Origin: an uncultured Rhodobacterales bacterium
GTDB lineage: Bacteria; Pseudomonadota; Alphaproteobacteria; Rhodobacterales; Rhodobacteraceae
DNA: 46,805 nucleotides
NCBI GenBank assembly: GCA_903845215.1
Contig: CAIMWI010000072.1
Location: forward strand, 1 to 46,805
Direction of reading: 5' to 3'
The notes under the pieces were generated by a model that saw nothing but the letters and a program-made list of their open reading frames with translations, made no database searches and was not told the DNA's origin. Made by a program: the position numbers and the translations under genes. Of this stretch, positions 1 through 8,378 are shown piece after piece (the first letter of the stretch is position 1; each line of letters begins with the position of its first letter).

Positions 1-80
1 ATGATGCCCAGTTGCGATCCGTAGCGGCGCAGGAAAGACGGCGGGGCCACGCGGTTGTTTTTGGGTTTTGCGTCCGACAT
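1..80 (-). CDS. ABC sugar transporter permease, N-terminal fragment
   Basis: Reading leftwards from an ATG at 80 gives a hydrophilic leader (begins MSDAKPKNN, then APPSFLRRYG) that runs off the window edge. It begins 4 nt after the stop codon of the ATPase gene. In sugar importers of the ribose/fructose class the permease is usually cotranscribed with the binding protein and the ATPase, so this is probably the membrane subunit. No membrane segment is visible in the 26 residues available, so the call rests mainly on context. Confidence 0.6.
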   Translation of the reverse strand, partial: MSDAKPKNNRVAPPSFLRRYGSQLGI

Positions 81-84
81 GGGC

Positions 85-870
85 TTACTCCAACGTGCCG
101 GTCCGGGCGACCCGGTACAGGCGGTCAATCAACTCTTCCATCGAAATCTCGCTTTTGTCATAGACCCCAGCGACCTTGCCGCGATCCAGAACATAAAGCC
201 TGTCGACCACGGGATAGACGTGAAAGATGTTGTGGTCGATGAATATGGCCGACTTGCCGGCCTTTTTGATATTGCTAACGAAATCCAGCGTCTTTTTGGT
301 TTCGGTCAGCGACAGGCCCATGGTGGGTTCGTCCAAAATCACCAGCTGCGCATCAAAATACAAAGCCCGCGTGATGGCTACACCCTGCTTTTCACCGCCC
401 GACATGGTGGTGACCACATTGTCAGGGTGCACGGCCGCCGAGGTAAAGCCCATGTGTTCCGACATCAAGCGCGCCGATTCCTCGCGCATCTTCTTGACGT
501 CTAGCAGGCCCCAAGCGGTACGCGGTTCGCGCCCCATGAACATATTGCGCCAGATCGGCTGCTTTTCGCACAGCGCACGTTCCTGATAGACCGTTTCGAT
601 CCCCAAGCCGCGCGCACGGGCGACAGACCAATCGTCGATCTTCTCGCCCTTAAAGAACACATCGCCCCCGGCATCGGGCTTGTGAAAGCCCATCACGGTT
701 TTGACGAGCGTCGATTTGCCCGCGCCATTGTCGCCCAAAAGGCCCACAATCTCGCCCGGATAGACGGCAAAGTTGATGTCAGACAGCGAGCGGACCTCGC
801 CAAAAGTCTTGGAGACGTTGCGCAGTTCAATAACCGGCGTCTGCCCGGGGCGGGGTGAAGCTTCAGCCAT
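85..870 (-). CDS. Sugar ABC transporter ATP-binding protein (FrcA-like)
   Basis: This cytoplasmic ATPase would energise uptake of a sugar bound by the product of the upstream gene. The 261-residue protein has one nucleotide-binding domain. It shows a Walker A motif (GDNGAGKST, about residue 46), an ABC signature (MSGGEKQG, about 156), a Walker B motif (LVILDEPT) and the switch histidine (IDHN). A single-domain ATPase of this length is typical of the fructose-type FrcA group, unlike the two-domain RbsA/XylG type. The gene lies between the binding protein and the permease start on the same strand, so the three form one operon. The substrate cannot be read from the sequence; fructose is only the nearest named family. 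Confidence 0.88.
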   Translation of the reverse strand: MAEASPRPGQTPVIELRNVSKTFGEVRSLSDINFAVYPGEIVGLLGDNGAGKSTLVKTVMGFHKPDAGGDVFFKGEKIDDWSVARARGLGIETVYQERALCEKQPIWRNMFMGREPRTAWGLLDVKKMREESARLMSEHMGFTSAAVHPDNVVTTMSGGEKQGVAITRALYFDAQLVILDEPTMGLSLTETKKTLDFVSNIKKAGKSAIFIDHNIFHVYPVVDRLYVLDRGKVAGVYDKSEISMEELIDRLYRVARTGTLE

Positions 871-893
871 CAGGACACCTTTATGAAAGGGAA

Positions 894-915
894 GGGGCCC
901 GTGGCGACGGGCCCC
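894..915 (-). other. Intercistronic stem-loop between binding protein and ATPase
   Basis: A 9-bp perfect GC-rich stem (GGGGCCCGT / ACGGGCCCC) with a 4-nt loop lies between the stop of the binding-protein gene and the start of the ATPase gene. No T-run follows it on the transcribed strand, so it does not look like a full terminator. Such hairpins behind binding-protein genes commonly stabilise the upstream mRNA, so that more binding protein than ATPase is made. That role is inferred here. Confidence 0.6.
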
Positions 916-933
916 CGAATGTTTAGCGGAAGG

Positions 934-1944
934 TTAGCGGATTTCTACAGCGGCCAAGGGCGCCACGGCATCCACGTTGGTGGCATCCACAAAAGCGCCA
1001 GCCGTGTTGATATCAAGGCCCGAGAAGCCGAACTTCTTGGTCAGGCAGATGTTCAAGATCGGCAGGTAGCCTTGCAAGAAGGGCTGCTGATCGATCACTA
1101 GGTTCTGGAAGCCGTCTTTCACCGCTTGGGCGGTGTTGGGCGACATGTCAAAGCCTGCGAAATAGACCTGACCCGCAGTCAAACCAGCAGCCTGCGCGTA
1201 AACACCCACGTTCGAGGTCAGACCGCCGTGGTCGGTCACAACGATCTTGATGCCCGGATTTGCACCCATGACACCGACGAAGGTTGCGGTACCGGCGTTC
1301 GGATCGGCGTTGGTGGCGGCATCAATCTCTTGATAGATCACCTTGGCACCGGCTTTGGTGAAGGCGTCAACCACGCCCACGGTGCGTTGGCCGCGATCAC
1401 CACCTTGGCCCTGCAGGCCCCAGACAAAGACTTCATCGCCTGCTTGCAGATTGGCGCGCTTGGCGGATTCAGCCCCCAAAGCAAAGCCCGCCGCATAGTT
1501 CGGCGCGCCGACATAGCCAAAGCCGTTCGGTGCATATTTCGCCTGGCTGTCGGGCAGCGAGGTGTTCAGGCTGGTAAAGATCGTGCCCTGCGCAAAGGCT
1601 TGGTCAACGATCGGGCCAGTGGCGGGTTCGCCCGCAAAGCCATAGGTGGCAATGCCGTCAACCTTGGTTGCAACAGCCTGCTGGATCTGTTGCAGCATCT
1701 TGTTCGGATCCCAATCCGAGAAGTAATAGGTCACAGTTGCGCCAAGATCCATCTCGGCCTGACGAAAGCCGTTATAGACGTTGTTGGCGAACACACCGCC
1801 CTGCGGACCACCCGGAAACGCGGCGATGGTCACGCCAGAGCACCACTTTTCGGTCGGGTCAGCCGCCATGGCCGTGGTGGCCATCAACGACAGGGCAAGG
1901 GCAGAACCCGCGATCACGCGGTTCAGCGTCACGTTCAGTTTCAT
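934..1944 (-). CDS. Sugar ABC transporter periplasmic substrate-binding protein
   Basis: The protein has 336 residues and starts at ATG 1944, preceded by a good ribosome-binding site (GGGAGGA, 5 nt upstream). The frame stays open much further upstream, but only from 1944 does a classical signal peptide appear (MKLNVTLNRVIAGSALALSL, ending TAMA-ADP). The mature part reads as a periplasmic binding protein of the ribose/LacI-like fold (Peripla_BP_4): sequences such as GFRQAEMDLGATV, QAVATKVDGIATYG and VFVWGLQGQGGDRGQRTVG match that family. It would bind a sugar in the periplasm and deliver it to the transporter encoded next to it. The ligand is unknown. Confidence 0.88.
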   Translation of the reverse strand: MKLNVTLNRVIAGSALALSLMATTAMAADPTEKWCSGVTIAAFPGGPQGGVFANNVYNGFRQAEMDLGATVTYYFSDWDPNKMLQQIQQAVATKVDGIATYGFAGEPATGPIVDQAFAQGTIFTSLNTSLPDSQAKYAPNGFGYVGAPNYAAGFALGAESAKRANLQAGDEVFVWGLQGQGGDRGQRTVGVVDAFTKAGAKVIYQEIDAATNADPNAGTATFVGVMGANPGIKIVVTDHGGLTSNVGVYAQAAGLTAGQVYFAGFDMSPNTAQAVKDGFQNLVIDQQPFLQGYLPILNICLTKKFGFSGLDINTAGAFVDATNVDAVAPLAAVEIR

Positions 1945-2184
1945 AGCATCCTCCCAATTGGATCGTGCCCGCTCATGCCGTTCTTCGCATCTGGCGCGCA
2001 GGGTGAAGGCTAAAGAAGGCATATAAGCTTGTAAAGCCGGATTGTCTTTTGATGGGCTTTGGGCGGGGAAATTCATTGGAAAGCGCATAAAATGCGGCAG
2101 TGCAGCTAAAAATGCGCCAGATTGCTGCATCTGCATCAACTGCACGGCGTTTACCTGAACAAACTTATCATATACGTTTTGGCG
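1945..2184. promoter_or_regulatory. Divergent promoter region between ABC operon and GntR gene
   Basis: This 240-bp gap separates the binding-protein gene (leftward) from the GntR gene (rightward). Two similar AT-rich motifs lie in opposite orientation: GCATATAAGCTTGTA at 2019-2033, and ACAAACTTATCATATACG at 2159-2176. The reverse complement of the first (TACAAGCTTATATGC) resembles the second. They could be operators for the GntR protein, but this is inference. No clear -35/-10 pair was identified with confidence. Confidence 0.4.
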
Positions 2185-2946
2185 ATGGAAAGAATCGCCC
2201 CCCTCTTCCAGCGCCCTGCGCAAACGGTTTCGGCCGCCACCAGTGTGGCCGACGAATTGGGTGCGCGCATCGTGCAGGGCCTGCGCCCGGGCACGCAACT
2301 TCCCTCTGAAGCCGAAATGGCTGCCGATTTCGGCGTCAGCCGTATCACGATCCGTGAGGCGCTGAAGATCCTGTCGGGGCGTGGCCTTGTTAGCTTGGCG
2401 CGGGGCAAACGCGCGATGGTGACCCAGCCGGATGGGGCGATGTTTGGTGCCTTTTTGACATCGCTCATCAAATCTGACCCCAAAAGCTTGTTTGACCTGT
2501 TGCAAGTGCGCCGCTCGTTGGAAGTGCAGTCGGTGATCTTGGCCATTCGCCATTCCAGCCGATCCGGCCTAGCCGCCGTCGAGGCGGCGCTGAGCGCAAT
2601 GCATACAGCCGCAGCCGAGATGGATGCAGGCGGCACCCGTAGGTCTGACGCCGAGCGCGCCTTTCACCTTGCCGACGTCCGCTTTCACGAGGCGCTGGCG
2701 TTAAGCGGGGGCAACCGCGTGCTGACCTATTTGTTCGAAGCCATGGAATCAGCCCTTTACGAAGCTTTTTCTACCAGCCATCGTGGCCAGCTTTTGGCAG
2801 GGCAGACGATGGAAGACCTGTGCCAGGCCCATAAGTTGGTGTTTCAGCACGTCAGTGCCCGCGAAGAAAAAGCCGCAGTGGAAGCGATGAGCGCCATTTT
2901 GGAAAACGCAGAAATCAACCTGCGCGCCGCTTTGGAAAATGTGTAA
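2185..2946 (+). CDS. GntR-family (FadR/FCD type) transcriptional regulator
   Basis: From ATG 2185 the protein has 253 residues. An earlier in-frame start exists at 2122, and neither has a strong ribosome-binding site. The N-terminal winged helix-turn-helix is clear (LPSEAEMAADFGVSRITIRE, then ALKILSGRGLVSLARGKRAMV, about residues 35-80). The C-terminal half is helical, with FHLADVRFHEALALSGGNRVL, as in FCD ligand-binding domains. Family members usually repress a neighbouring catabolic or transport operon and release DNA when they bind a small acid or sugar derivative. The divergent ABC transporter is the obvious candidate target; this is inferred from position. Confidence 0.85.
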   Translation: MERIAPLFQRPAQTVSAATSVADELGARIVQGLRPGTQLPSEAEMAADFGVSRITIREALKILSGRGLVSLARGKRAMVTQPDGAMFGAFLTSLIKSDPKSLFDLLQVRRSLEVQSVILAIRHSSRSGLAAVEAALSAMHTAAAEMDAGGTRRSDAERAFHLADVRFHEALALSGGNRVLTYLFEAMESALYEAFSTSHRGQLLAGQTMEDLCQAHKLVFQHVSAREEKAAVEAMSAILENAEINLRAALENV

Positions 2947-3117
2947 GCTCTAGCGTTTGGCAGGCTAACTGTAACGGGTAAGGGCCAAAGGGCTAGCTTG
3001 GCTGCAAGTGGTGCCAAAGGCCTAAACACCCGAAATCTGCTTGATTATCAAAAGAAATATCCTTAAGTGTTATCTTGAGGAATTTCGCCGTTTGGTATTT
3101 TGAAGGTAGATTCTAAC

Positions 3118-5295
3118 GTGATCCGCAGGGTGGCCTTTATCATTCCCAATATCACCGCGGGTGGGGCTGAACGTGTTGTCACAACCTTGGCGACAGCGCT
3201 AAGCGATGAATTGGAAACGCATATCTTTTTGCAACCTGGGCACATCGGACAGGCCCATTTGCCCGGCGTGACGCTGCATGAGGTGCCCTTCACCCTTGAG
3301 GCCATGCGCAAGGCGATCGCTCGCCTGCAAATCGACTTGGTTTTTGATCATTACCATTGGGATAAGGATCATGTCCTTATGATGGCCGTTCTGGCGGACG
3401 AGGGCGTTAAGATCGTTCTGACGGAACACAACGCTTTTCATTATCCGCTGTTTCAATGGGCTCGCGATCACAAAGCGGGTTATCAAGACTGGTTCTTAGA
3501 ACGCTACGCCGTCTACCGCCGTTTCGCCGGCATAACAGTCTTAACAGACCATGCGCAAAAAGCGTTTGGGGCACATTTGGACAATGTGCGCAAAGTTGCC
3601 AACCCCATTCCGAATGGCCCTTGGCACCCAGCACGTCCGGCGGAACCTATGGTTCTGAATATATCGCACTTCAGCAAGCGCGCCAAAAGGTTGGACCTGT
3701 TATACGCGACAATGACCGACGTGCAAAAGCAGGTCGCAGCGGCGCGTCTAATAATTTTAGGCAATTATGATTGGCAAAAAGATCATTGGCTGCGTCAGAC
3801 TTATGGGTTGAATGGCAGTCAAATCACCTGCCCCGGGCATAGCCAAAGGACGGGAGATTATTACCAAAAAGCGACTGTTTTCGCCCTAACTTCTGAGATT
3901 GAAGGCCAGCCCTTGGTTTTGCTAGAGGCCGCGATGCACGGCGTGCCACAAGTGGCCTTTGACTTACCCGGACTGCGCGACCAAGTTCTTGATGGCGAGA
4001 CGGGATTTTTGGTTCCGTTTGAAGACACAAAAGCCCTTTGCAGCCGCATTGTACAGCTTTTGTCCAATCCTTTGAAGACAGCCAAGATGGGGCAAGCCGC
4101 GCGAGAGTTTGTTGCGCAAACATTTGCCCTGCAGCGCATAAAAGACATGTGGCTTGATATCATTTCCGAAATCGATCGTACCGGGCGGCTTACCTCTGCT
4201 ATTCGGCCCCTGCCGCGCCCTGATGTGGATAGTCAGGCGGCATGGCATGCTTATTGGCAAAGCGCGGCCCTGCCAGGCGCAGCGCTACCCTGCAAGATCA
4301 GTTTTATTGTGCCAGTTTATGGCACAGAAGCTCTGCTTGGACGTTGCCTGCGCAGTATCCAAAACCAAAGCTTACGCGAATTTGAATGTATCGTGGTTGA
4401 CGATGCCTCGCCGGGAGATGTGACAAAGGCATTTCAGGATGCGGTGGGCACGGATGATCGGTTTAGAATTGTGCGGCACGCTGAAAATCGCGGCCTATAT
4501 CAAGCGCGATCAACCGGAGCAGAACAAGCCCGTGGCCTGTATCTAGCGCATGTGGACAGTGACGATTACATTGATATCCGCTTTGCCGAAGTTTTGTTTG
4601 CCGAAGCCCTGACAAGCGGGGCAGAAATTATCGAATGTCAGGCGGTGGAACTGCACCCCGAGGGTCGCCCCATTCCCTTTAACACCATCACCCGCGATGG
4701 GCCTGTCGATGGCAATGCAGCCAACTGGGCCTTTATCAATGACAGCCTGCGCAATGTGGTTTGGAACAAAATCTACTCGCGCGCATTGTGGAACCGCGCC
4801 CCAGATCATGCCGAGATCGATATTGGCCTTTCCGTTACGGAAGATCTTCTTCGCAACAGTCTGATATTCCCGCATTGCCGTCGATATTCCTTTGTGCGCG
4901 ATTGCCTGTATTTTTACTGCCGCAGACCCACGTCGGTTGTGAAGGGTGGAGATCTGATACGGCTTTTAGAGAAACTGCAAGACCTTGATTTTTCTTATTC
5001 TGTCGCTTCAAAAAAACAAACGGGCCCAGGTGCGGAAAAATTGATTGATCGCTTGGATGAGCGGCGCATTGTTGATCTTAATTGGTACATTGGGGAATAT
5101 ATTGAACGTCAAACCCCAGATACTCTCCGCGCTGAATTGAGACGCCATAAAAATAAAACTGACCCATATTTCCAAGTCCTTCTTTCGATTTCGGGAAAAT
5201 TTCAAGCCTTAAAAAAAGACTACCGCTCTCGCACAGAAGACTGGTTGCGCGAAAAAAGTCGCGCCGATTGGTTGGAGTCTAAGGTTCAACTCTAA
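3118..5295 (+). CDS. Two-domain glycosyltransferase (GT4 + GT2)
   Basis: The protein has about 725 residues. The N-terminal half (about 1-360) is a GT-B, GT4-like glycosyltransferase: it opens with FIIPNITAGGAERVV and has the E-x7-E region (EIEGQPLVLLEA, about 260) followed by GVPQVAFDLPGLRD. The second half (about 393-600) is a GT-A, GT2 domain with FIVPVYGTEALLGRCL, VVDDASPG and a DSDD metal-binding motif (about 480). The last 120 residues are charged and helical. Two transferases in one chain suggest that two sugars are added in order to a surface glycan. The start is uncertain: GTG 3118 has AAGG 11 nt upstream, and TTG 3100 is also in frame. The gene looks more AT-rich than the photosynthesis genes. 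The two following genes are on the same strand. Confidence 0.82.
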   Translation: MIRRVAFIIPNITAGGAERVVTTLATALSDELETHIFLQPGHIGQAHLPGVTLHEVPFTLEAMRKAIARLQIDLVFDHYHWDKDHVLMMAVLADEGVKIVLTEHNAFHYPLFQWARDHKAGYQDWFLERYAVYRRFAGITVLTDHAQKAFGAHLDNVRKVANPIPNGPWHPARPAEPMVLNISHFSKRAKRLDLLYATMTDVQKQVAAARLIILGNYDWQKDHWLRQTYGLNGSQITCPGHSQRTGDYYQKATVFALTSEIEGQPLVLLEAAMHGVPQVAFDLPGLRDQVLDGETGFLVPFEDTKALCSRIVQLLSNPLKTAKMGQAAREFVAQTFALQRIKDMWLDIISEIDRTGRLTSAIRPLPRPDVDSQAAWHAYWQSAALPGAALPCKISFIVPVYGTEALLGRCLRSIQNQSLREFECIVVDDASPGDVTKAFQDAVGTDDRFRIVRHAENRGLYQARSTGAEQARGLYLAHVDSDDYIDIRFAEVLFAEALTSGAEIIECQAVELHPEGRPIPFNTITRDGPVDGNAANWAFINDSLRNVVWNKIYSRALWNRAPDHAEIDIGLSVTEDLLRNSLIFPHCRRYSFVRDCLYFYCRRPTSVVKGGDLIRLLEKLQDLDFSYSVASKKQTGPGAEKLIDRLDERRIVDLNWYIGEYIERQTPDTLRAELRRHKNKTDPYFQVLLSISGKFQALKKDYRSRTEDWLREKSRADWLESKVQL

Positions 5296-5325
5296 AATAA
5301 TTTTTACAAAGTTTGAGAGATTCAG

Positions 5326-6000
5326 ATGCAGAACAAAGTCGCAGTTCTTTCTCTTTTGATTGAAATGCGTGGGCGCTTGGATGAGTTGGAACGACTTGTG
5401 CGGTTTAGCCCTGATCAAACCGCCTTGACCCCATTGTCCTATGAGACACACGAGGTTCTAGACATCACGCCGCCCGGTTATCAGACTTTCCGCAAAACGG
5501 GGATACAAGGCACCCAAGTGCTGCGCCGGGTGACGCCCATGGAGGGCTTTGTGCAATTCGGCGCCCCTGATGCAGATACGCAATGTGAGGTGACAAGTTT
5601 CGCCCTTTCAGACCTGCACCGCAATGATGCGACGCCGGGTTTTGGGCTGTCCATGATTGCTTTGGGCGACCGACAGGACTGGTTTGCCTTTGAGTTTTTG
5701 GCCCCTGATCTGGATCCGAAAGATTGGCACTGGACAGAGTGGGTTTTAAAAATCGCAACACAGGCGCCAGGGACGTTGTTTTCGCAATTCATCCTTTACG
5801 GAGAGGGGGAACCCGTTTTTGTCGTTATAGGGGCGCACGAAGTCAGTGAATTTGCGACCTTTTATCATTTCAAACTGGACCGTGAAATGATCCCTGCCGA
5901 CCGGTTGGCGTCCATGCAACAGTTGCGATTGGTGCTATCAACGGGTGGGCTTATGATGGCCTTAAATCTATATGCCTATGGTGTTTATGGCACGCGCTAA
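5326..6000 (+). CDS. Hypothetical protein, polysaccharide block
   Basis: A 224-residue protein that I do not recognise. The ATG at 5326 has a GAGAG ribosome-binding site. The N-terminus is a short charged helix (IEMRGRLDELERLVR). The rest is rich in aromatic and beta-type sequence (for example WHWTEWVLKIATQ, FSQFILYGEGEPVFVVIG), which suggests a beta-sandwich. No signal peptide and no membrane segment are evident. It sits 30 nt after the glycosyltransferase and 12 nt before the sulfotransferase, so it is probably cotranscribed and involved in making or decorating the same glycan. A lectin-like or carbohydrate-binding fold is only a guess. Confidence 0.6.
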   Translation: MQNKVAVLSLLIEMRGRLDELERLVRFSPDQTALTPLSYETHEVLDITPPGYQTFRKTGIQGTQVLRRVTPMEGFVQFGAPDADTQCEVTSFALSDLHRNDATPGFGLSMIALGDRQDWFAFEFLAPDLDPKDWHWTEWVLKIATQAPGTLFSQFILYGEGEPVFVVIGAHEVSEFATFYHFKLDREMIPADRLASMQQLRLVLSTGGLMMALNLYAYGVYGTR

Positions 6001-6012
6001 GGGGCAAAAACG

Positions 6013-6780
6013 ATGACATTCGATCAACCCGCAATCATTTTTTGTGCCACGCAGCGAAGCGGTTCCACGATGATTGTGGATGATTTCCAAAATGCCACAG
6101 GCCGCGTTGGAACTGAGACTGAAGCCTTTTATCACCTTGCCATTAAGAGGGGCATTCAAGATTGGCCCAAAGCCTTAGAAATTGTGCAGTACCATCGTCA
6201 GGGCGAGGCGATTTTTTTCGATAAGTTCATGTTTCCGTTCCTACCAATTCTGTCAAATATGATGGCGTCAGAAGGGGTGCCAAACAGCACCGACTGTTTC
6301 GCTAAGTTCTTTGCTTCTGCCATTTGGGTCTACATTCGACGCGCCAATATCTTTGAGCAAACTGTGTCAAAATATACAGCCGAAACCTTGGGCATATGGG
6401 ATGCCGCAACGGCCATAGATGACTTTAACGCCGCGATGAATTTTGATGTCAACCTCGCCCGAAAATATATGCGCGGACTTATCAAAGAAGATGCCAGATG
6501 GTTGGGCTTCTTTAAACGGCATGATATTAAACCTATACAGATCTTTTATGAAGACGCTGTTCCCAATTTCCCCAACTATTTGCGCCCCGTGCTATCTGCA
6601 GCGGGACTACAGATCGACTTTGACAATCTAAACCAAAGACGAAGAAATAAACTTGGCAACGCTCGCAGTGCGGTTTTGGCACAGTTTCTGGAAAACGTCG
6701 TCCAGCGCGATCTTATTGCGCAGATGTTCAAGGATCGCGCAGCGCAAGGCCCGGTTGGGCCCAATCACATGCCAGATTAA
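6013..6780 (+). CDS. Stf0-like sulfotransferase
   Basis: The 255-residue protein opens with IIFCATQRSGSTMI (residues 8-21), a 5'-phosphosulfate-binding loop typical of PAPS-dependent sulfotransferases. Around residue 107 it has IYIRRAN-type sequence (WVYIRRANIFEQTVS), matching the 3'-phosphate-binding segment in which an Arg-rich stretch and a Ser contact PAPS. The organisation is most like the bacterial Stf0 group, which sulfates sugars. It would transfer sulfate from PAPS to a hydroxyl of a glycan or glycolipid in the cytoplasm. The adjacent two-domain glycosyltransferase suggests a sulfated surface polysaccharide. The acceptor is not known. Confidence 0.82.
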   Translation: MTFDQPAIIFCATQRSGSTMIVDDFQNATGRVGTETEAFYHLAIKRGIQDWPKALEIVQYHRQGEAIFFDKFMFPFLPILSNMMASEGVPNSTDCFAKFFASAIWVYIRRANIFEQTVSKYTAETLGIWDAATAIDDFNAAMNFDVNLARKYMRGLIKEDARWLGFFKRHDIKPIQIFYEDAVPNFPNYLRPVLSAAGLQIDFDNLNQRRRNKLGNARSAVLAQFLENVVQRDLIAQMFKDRAAQGPVGPNHMPD

Positions 6781-6800
6781 CCGCCTTCTGCGATGAGGCC

Positions 6801-8270
6801 CTAGCCATTTACGCCCTGCCCACGCGCATAAATATCTTCATATCGTATGATATCATCCTCGCCCAAATAGACGCCGGTCTGAACCTCGATCAACACCATG
6901 TTGACCTTGCCGGGGTTTTCCAAACGGTGCATGGCCCCCAAGGGAATGTAGACCGACTGATTTTCCGAAATCAGTTGCACCTGCGCATCGATCGTTACTT
7001 TTGCGGTGCCCTCGACAACAATCCAATGTTCGGCGCGGTGGTGGTGGCTTTGCAGGCTTAACGCAGCACCCGGCAAAACGACAATGCGCTTCACCTGAAA
7101 CCTGTTGCCCAAAGCCAAGCTTTCATACCAGCCCCAGGGCCTGTGATCGCGCGGAAAGGTTTCGGCTTGCGGCGCCTTGCGCGCCTTTAGTTGGGTAACG
7201 GCCAGTTTTACATCTTGCGCGCGGTCTTTGGTGGTGATCAGCACCGCGTCCGGCATTGCCACGGCTACGATGTTCTCAAGCCCAATGCCAACCAAATGCA
7301 GGCCGCTGGCTTCTGACCGCAGCAAACTGCCCGTGCAGTCGATCGCCAGCGTGTTGCCGTGGGTTGCAACGCCTTGAGAGTCGAGAGACGCGCCGCGCCA
7401 AACCGCGTCCCACCCGCCAAGGTCGGACCATGCGCCGTCATAAGGCATGACAGACAGGTTCTGTGCCTTTTCCATCACCGCATAGTCAATCGATTGGTCG
7501 GGCAAAGCGGCCCATTCGGCCACGCCAAGCCGCGAAAAGCCCAGATCGTGGTGCATGGCGGTCAAGGCTGCACGCACCCCTTGCAGGATCTGCGGAGCAA
7601 AACTGGCAAAGGCCGCCACCAGCTCGGTGGTTGTTGCCAAAAAAATTCCAGCATTCCAGGCATGTCGCCCATCGGCCAACATAGCCTGCGCGCGTGCCAA
7701 GTCGGGTTTTTCGACAAATCGGCGCAATGGTTGGGCCACCGCTGCAAAATCTGCTGAGGGTTGCGACAGTTCCAGCCAACCATAGCCCGTCTCTGCGCGA
7801 TCGGGTCTGATGCCAAAGGTGACAATTTGACCCGATTGCGCCGTGGGCACTGCCGCCAGAACTGCCGCACGAAATTGGGCATCTTGCGGTATCACATGGT
7901 CAGACGGGGCGATGATCATTAAAGCCCCCGGCTCTATCTGATCCAAAAGCAGCGCGGCCGCCAGAATGGCAGGGGCCGTGTTGCGGCCTGCAGGTTCAAT
8001 CATAGTGGCTAAGGCAGAAACCCCTATCGTCGCCAGTTGGTCTTTCACGATGAAACGAAAGTCCGACCCGGAAATCACGATGGGCGCTGCAAATTCGGGC
8101 GCGGTAAAGCGCCGCACGCAAGCTTGAAACAGGGTTTCATCGCCCGAAATGATCGAAAATTGCTTCGGAAAGCTTTTGCGCGAGAGCGGCCAAAGCCTTG
8201 TGCCAGATCCGCCGCACAGAATCACAGGATACAATTTTTGCGAAATGAGATCGGTCCTTTTGATCAACAC
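6801..8270 (-). CDS. manC: Mannose-1-phosphate guanylyltransferase / mannose-6-phosphate isomerase
   Basis: A 489-residue bifunctional enzyme of the ManC/AlgA/XanB type. The N-terminal nucleotidyltransferase has the signature CGGSGTRLWPLSRKSFPKQF (about residues 19-38), then FVEKP and WNAGIFLATT. The C-terminal cupin (about 375-480) is a type II phosphomannose isomerase domain with RPWGWYESL, SLQSHHHRAEHWIVVEG and a final IPLGAMHRLENPG. It makes GDP-mannose for surface polysaccharides. It converges on the sulfotransferase with only 20 nt between the stops. The start (GTG 8270) has no convincing ribosome-binding site, and TTG 8267 is an alternative. Confidence 0.9.
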   Translation of the reverse strand: MLIKRTDLISQKLYPVILCGGSGTRLWPLSRKSFPKQFSIISGDETLFQACVRRFTAPEFAAPIVISGSDFRFIVKDQLATIGVSALATMIEPAGRNTAPAILAAALLLDQIEPGALMIIAPSDHVIPQDAQFRAAVLAAVPTAQSGQIVTFGIRPDRAETGYGWLELSQPSADFAAVAQPLRRFVEKPDLARAQAMLADGRHAWNAGIFLATTTELVAAFASFAPQILQGVRAALTAMHHDLGFSRLGVAEWAALPDQSIDYAVMEKAQNLSVMPYDGAWSDLGGWDAVWRGASLDSQGVATHGNTLAIDCTGSLLRSEASGLHLVGIGLENIVAVAMPDAVLITTKDRAQDVKLAVTQLKARKAPQAETFPRDHRPWGWYESLALGNRFQVKRIVVLPGAALSLQSHHHRAEHWIVVEGTAKVTIDAQVQLISENQSVYIPLGAMHRLENPGKVNMVLIEVQTGVYLGEDDIIRYEDIYARGQGVNG

Positions 8271-8378
8271 TGCCGTTAAGTCAAAGCGCAGTGTGTTTCC
8301 AATGTTTTGAAAACTTGTGACGCGCGGGGGCTTGCCGCGTCAAGCGGTTTGTCAAAGTGGCCACCCGCCGCCTTTACC

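Noticed and set aside
934-2553. A 539-residue frame for the sugar-binding protein
   Set aside because: The signal peptide and ribosome-binding site put the start at 1944; the upstream part overlaps the GntR gene on the other strand.
8319-8341. Inverted repeat GACGCG...CGCGTC behind bciA as a terminator
   Set aside because: The stem is short with an 11-nt loop and no T-run follows on the transcribed strand.
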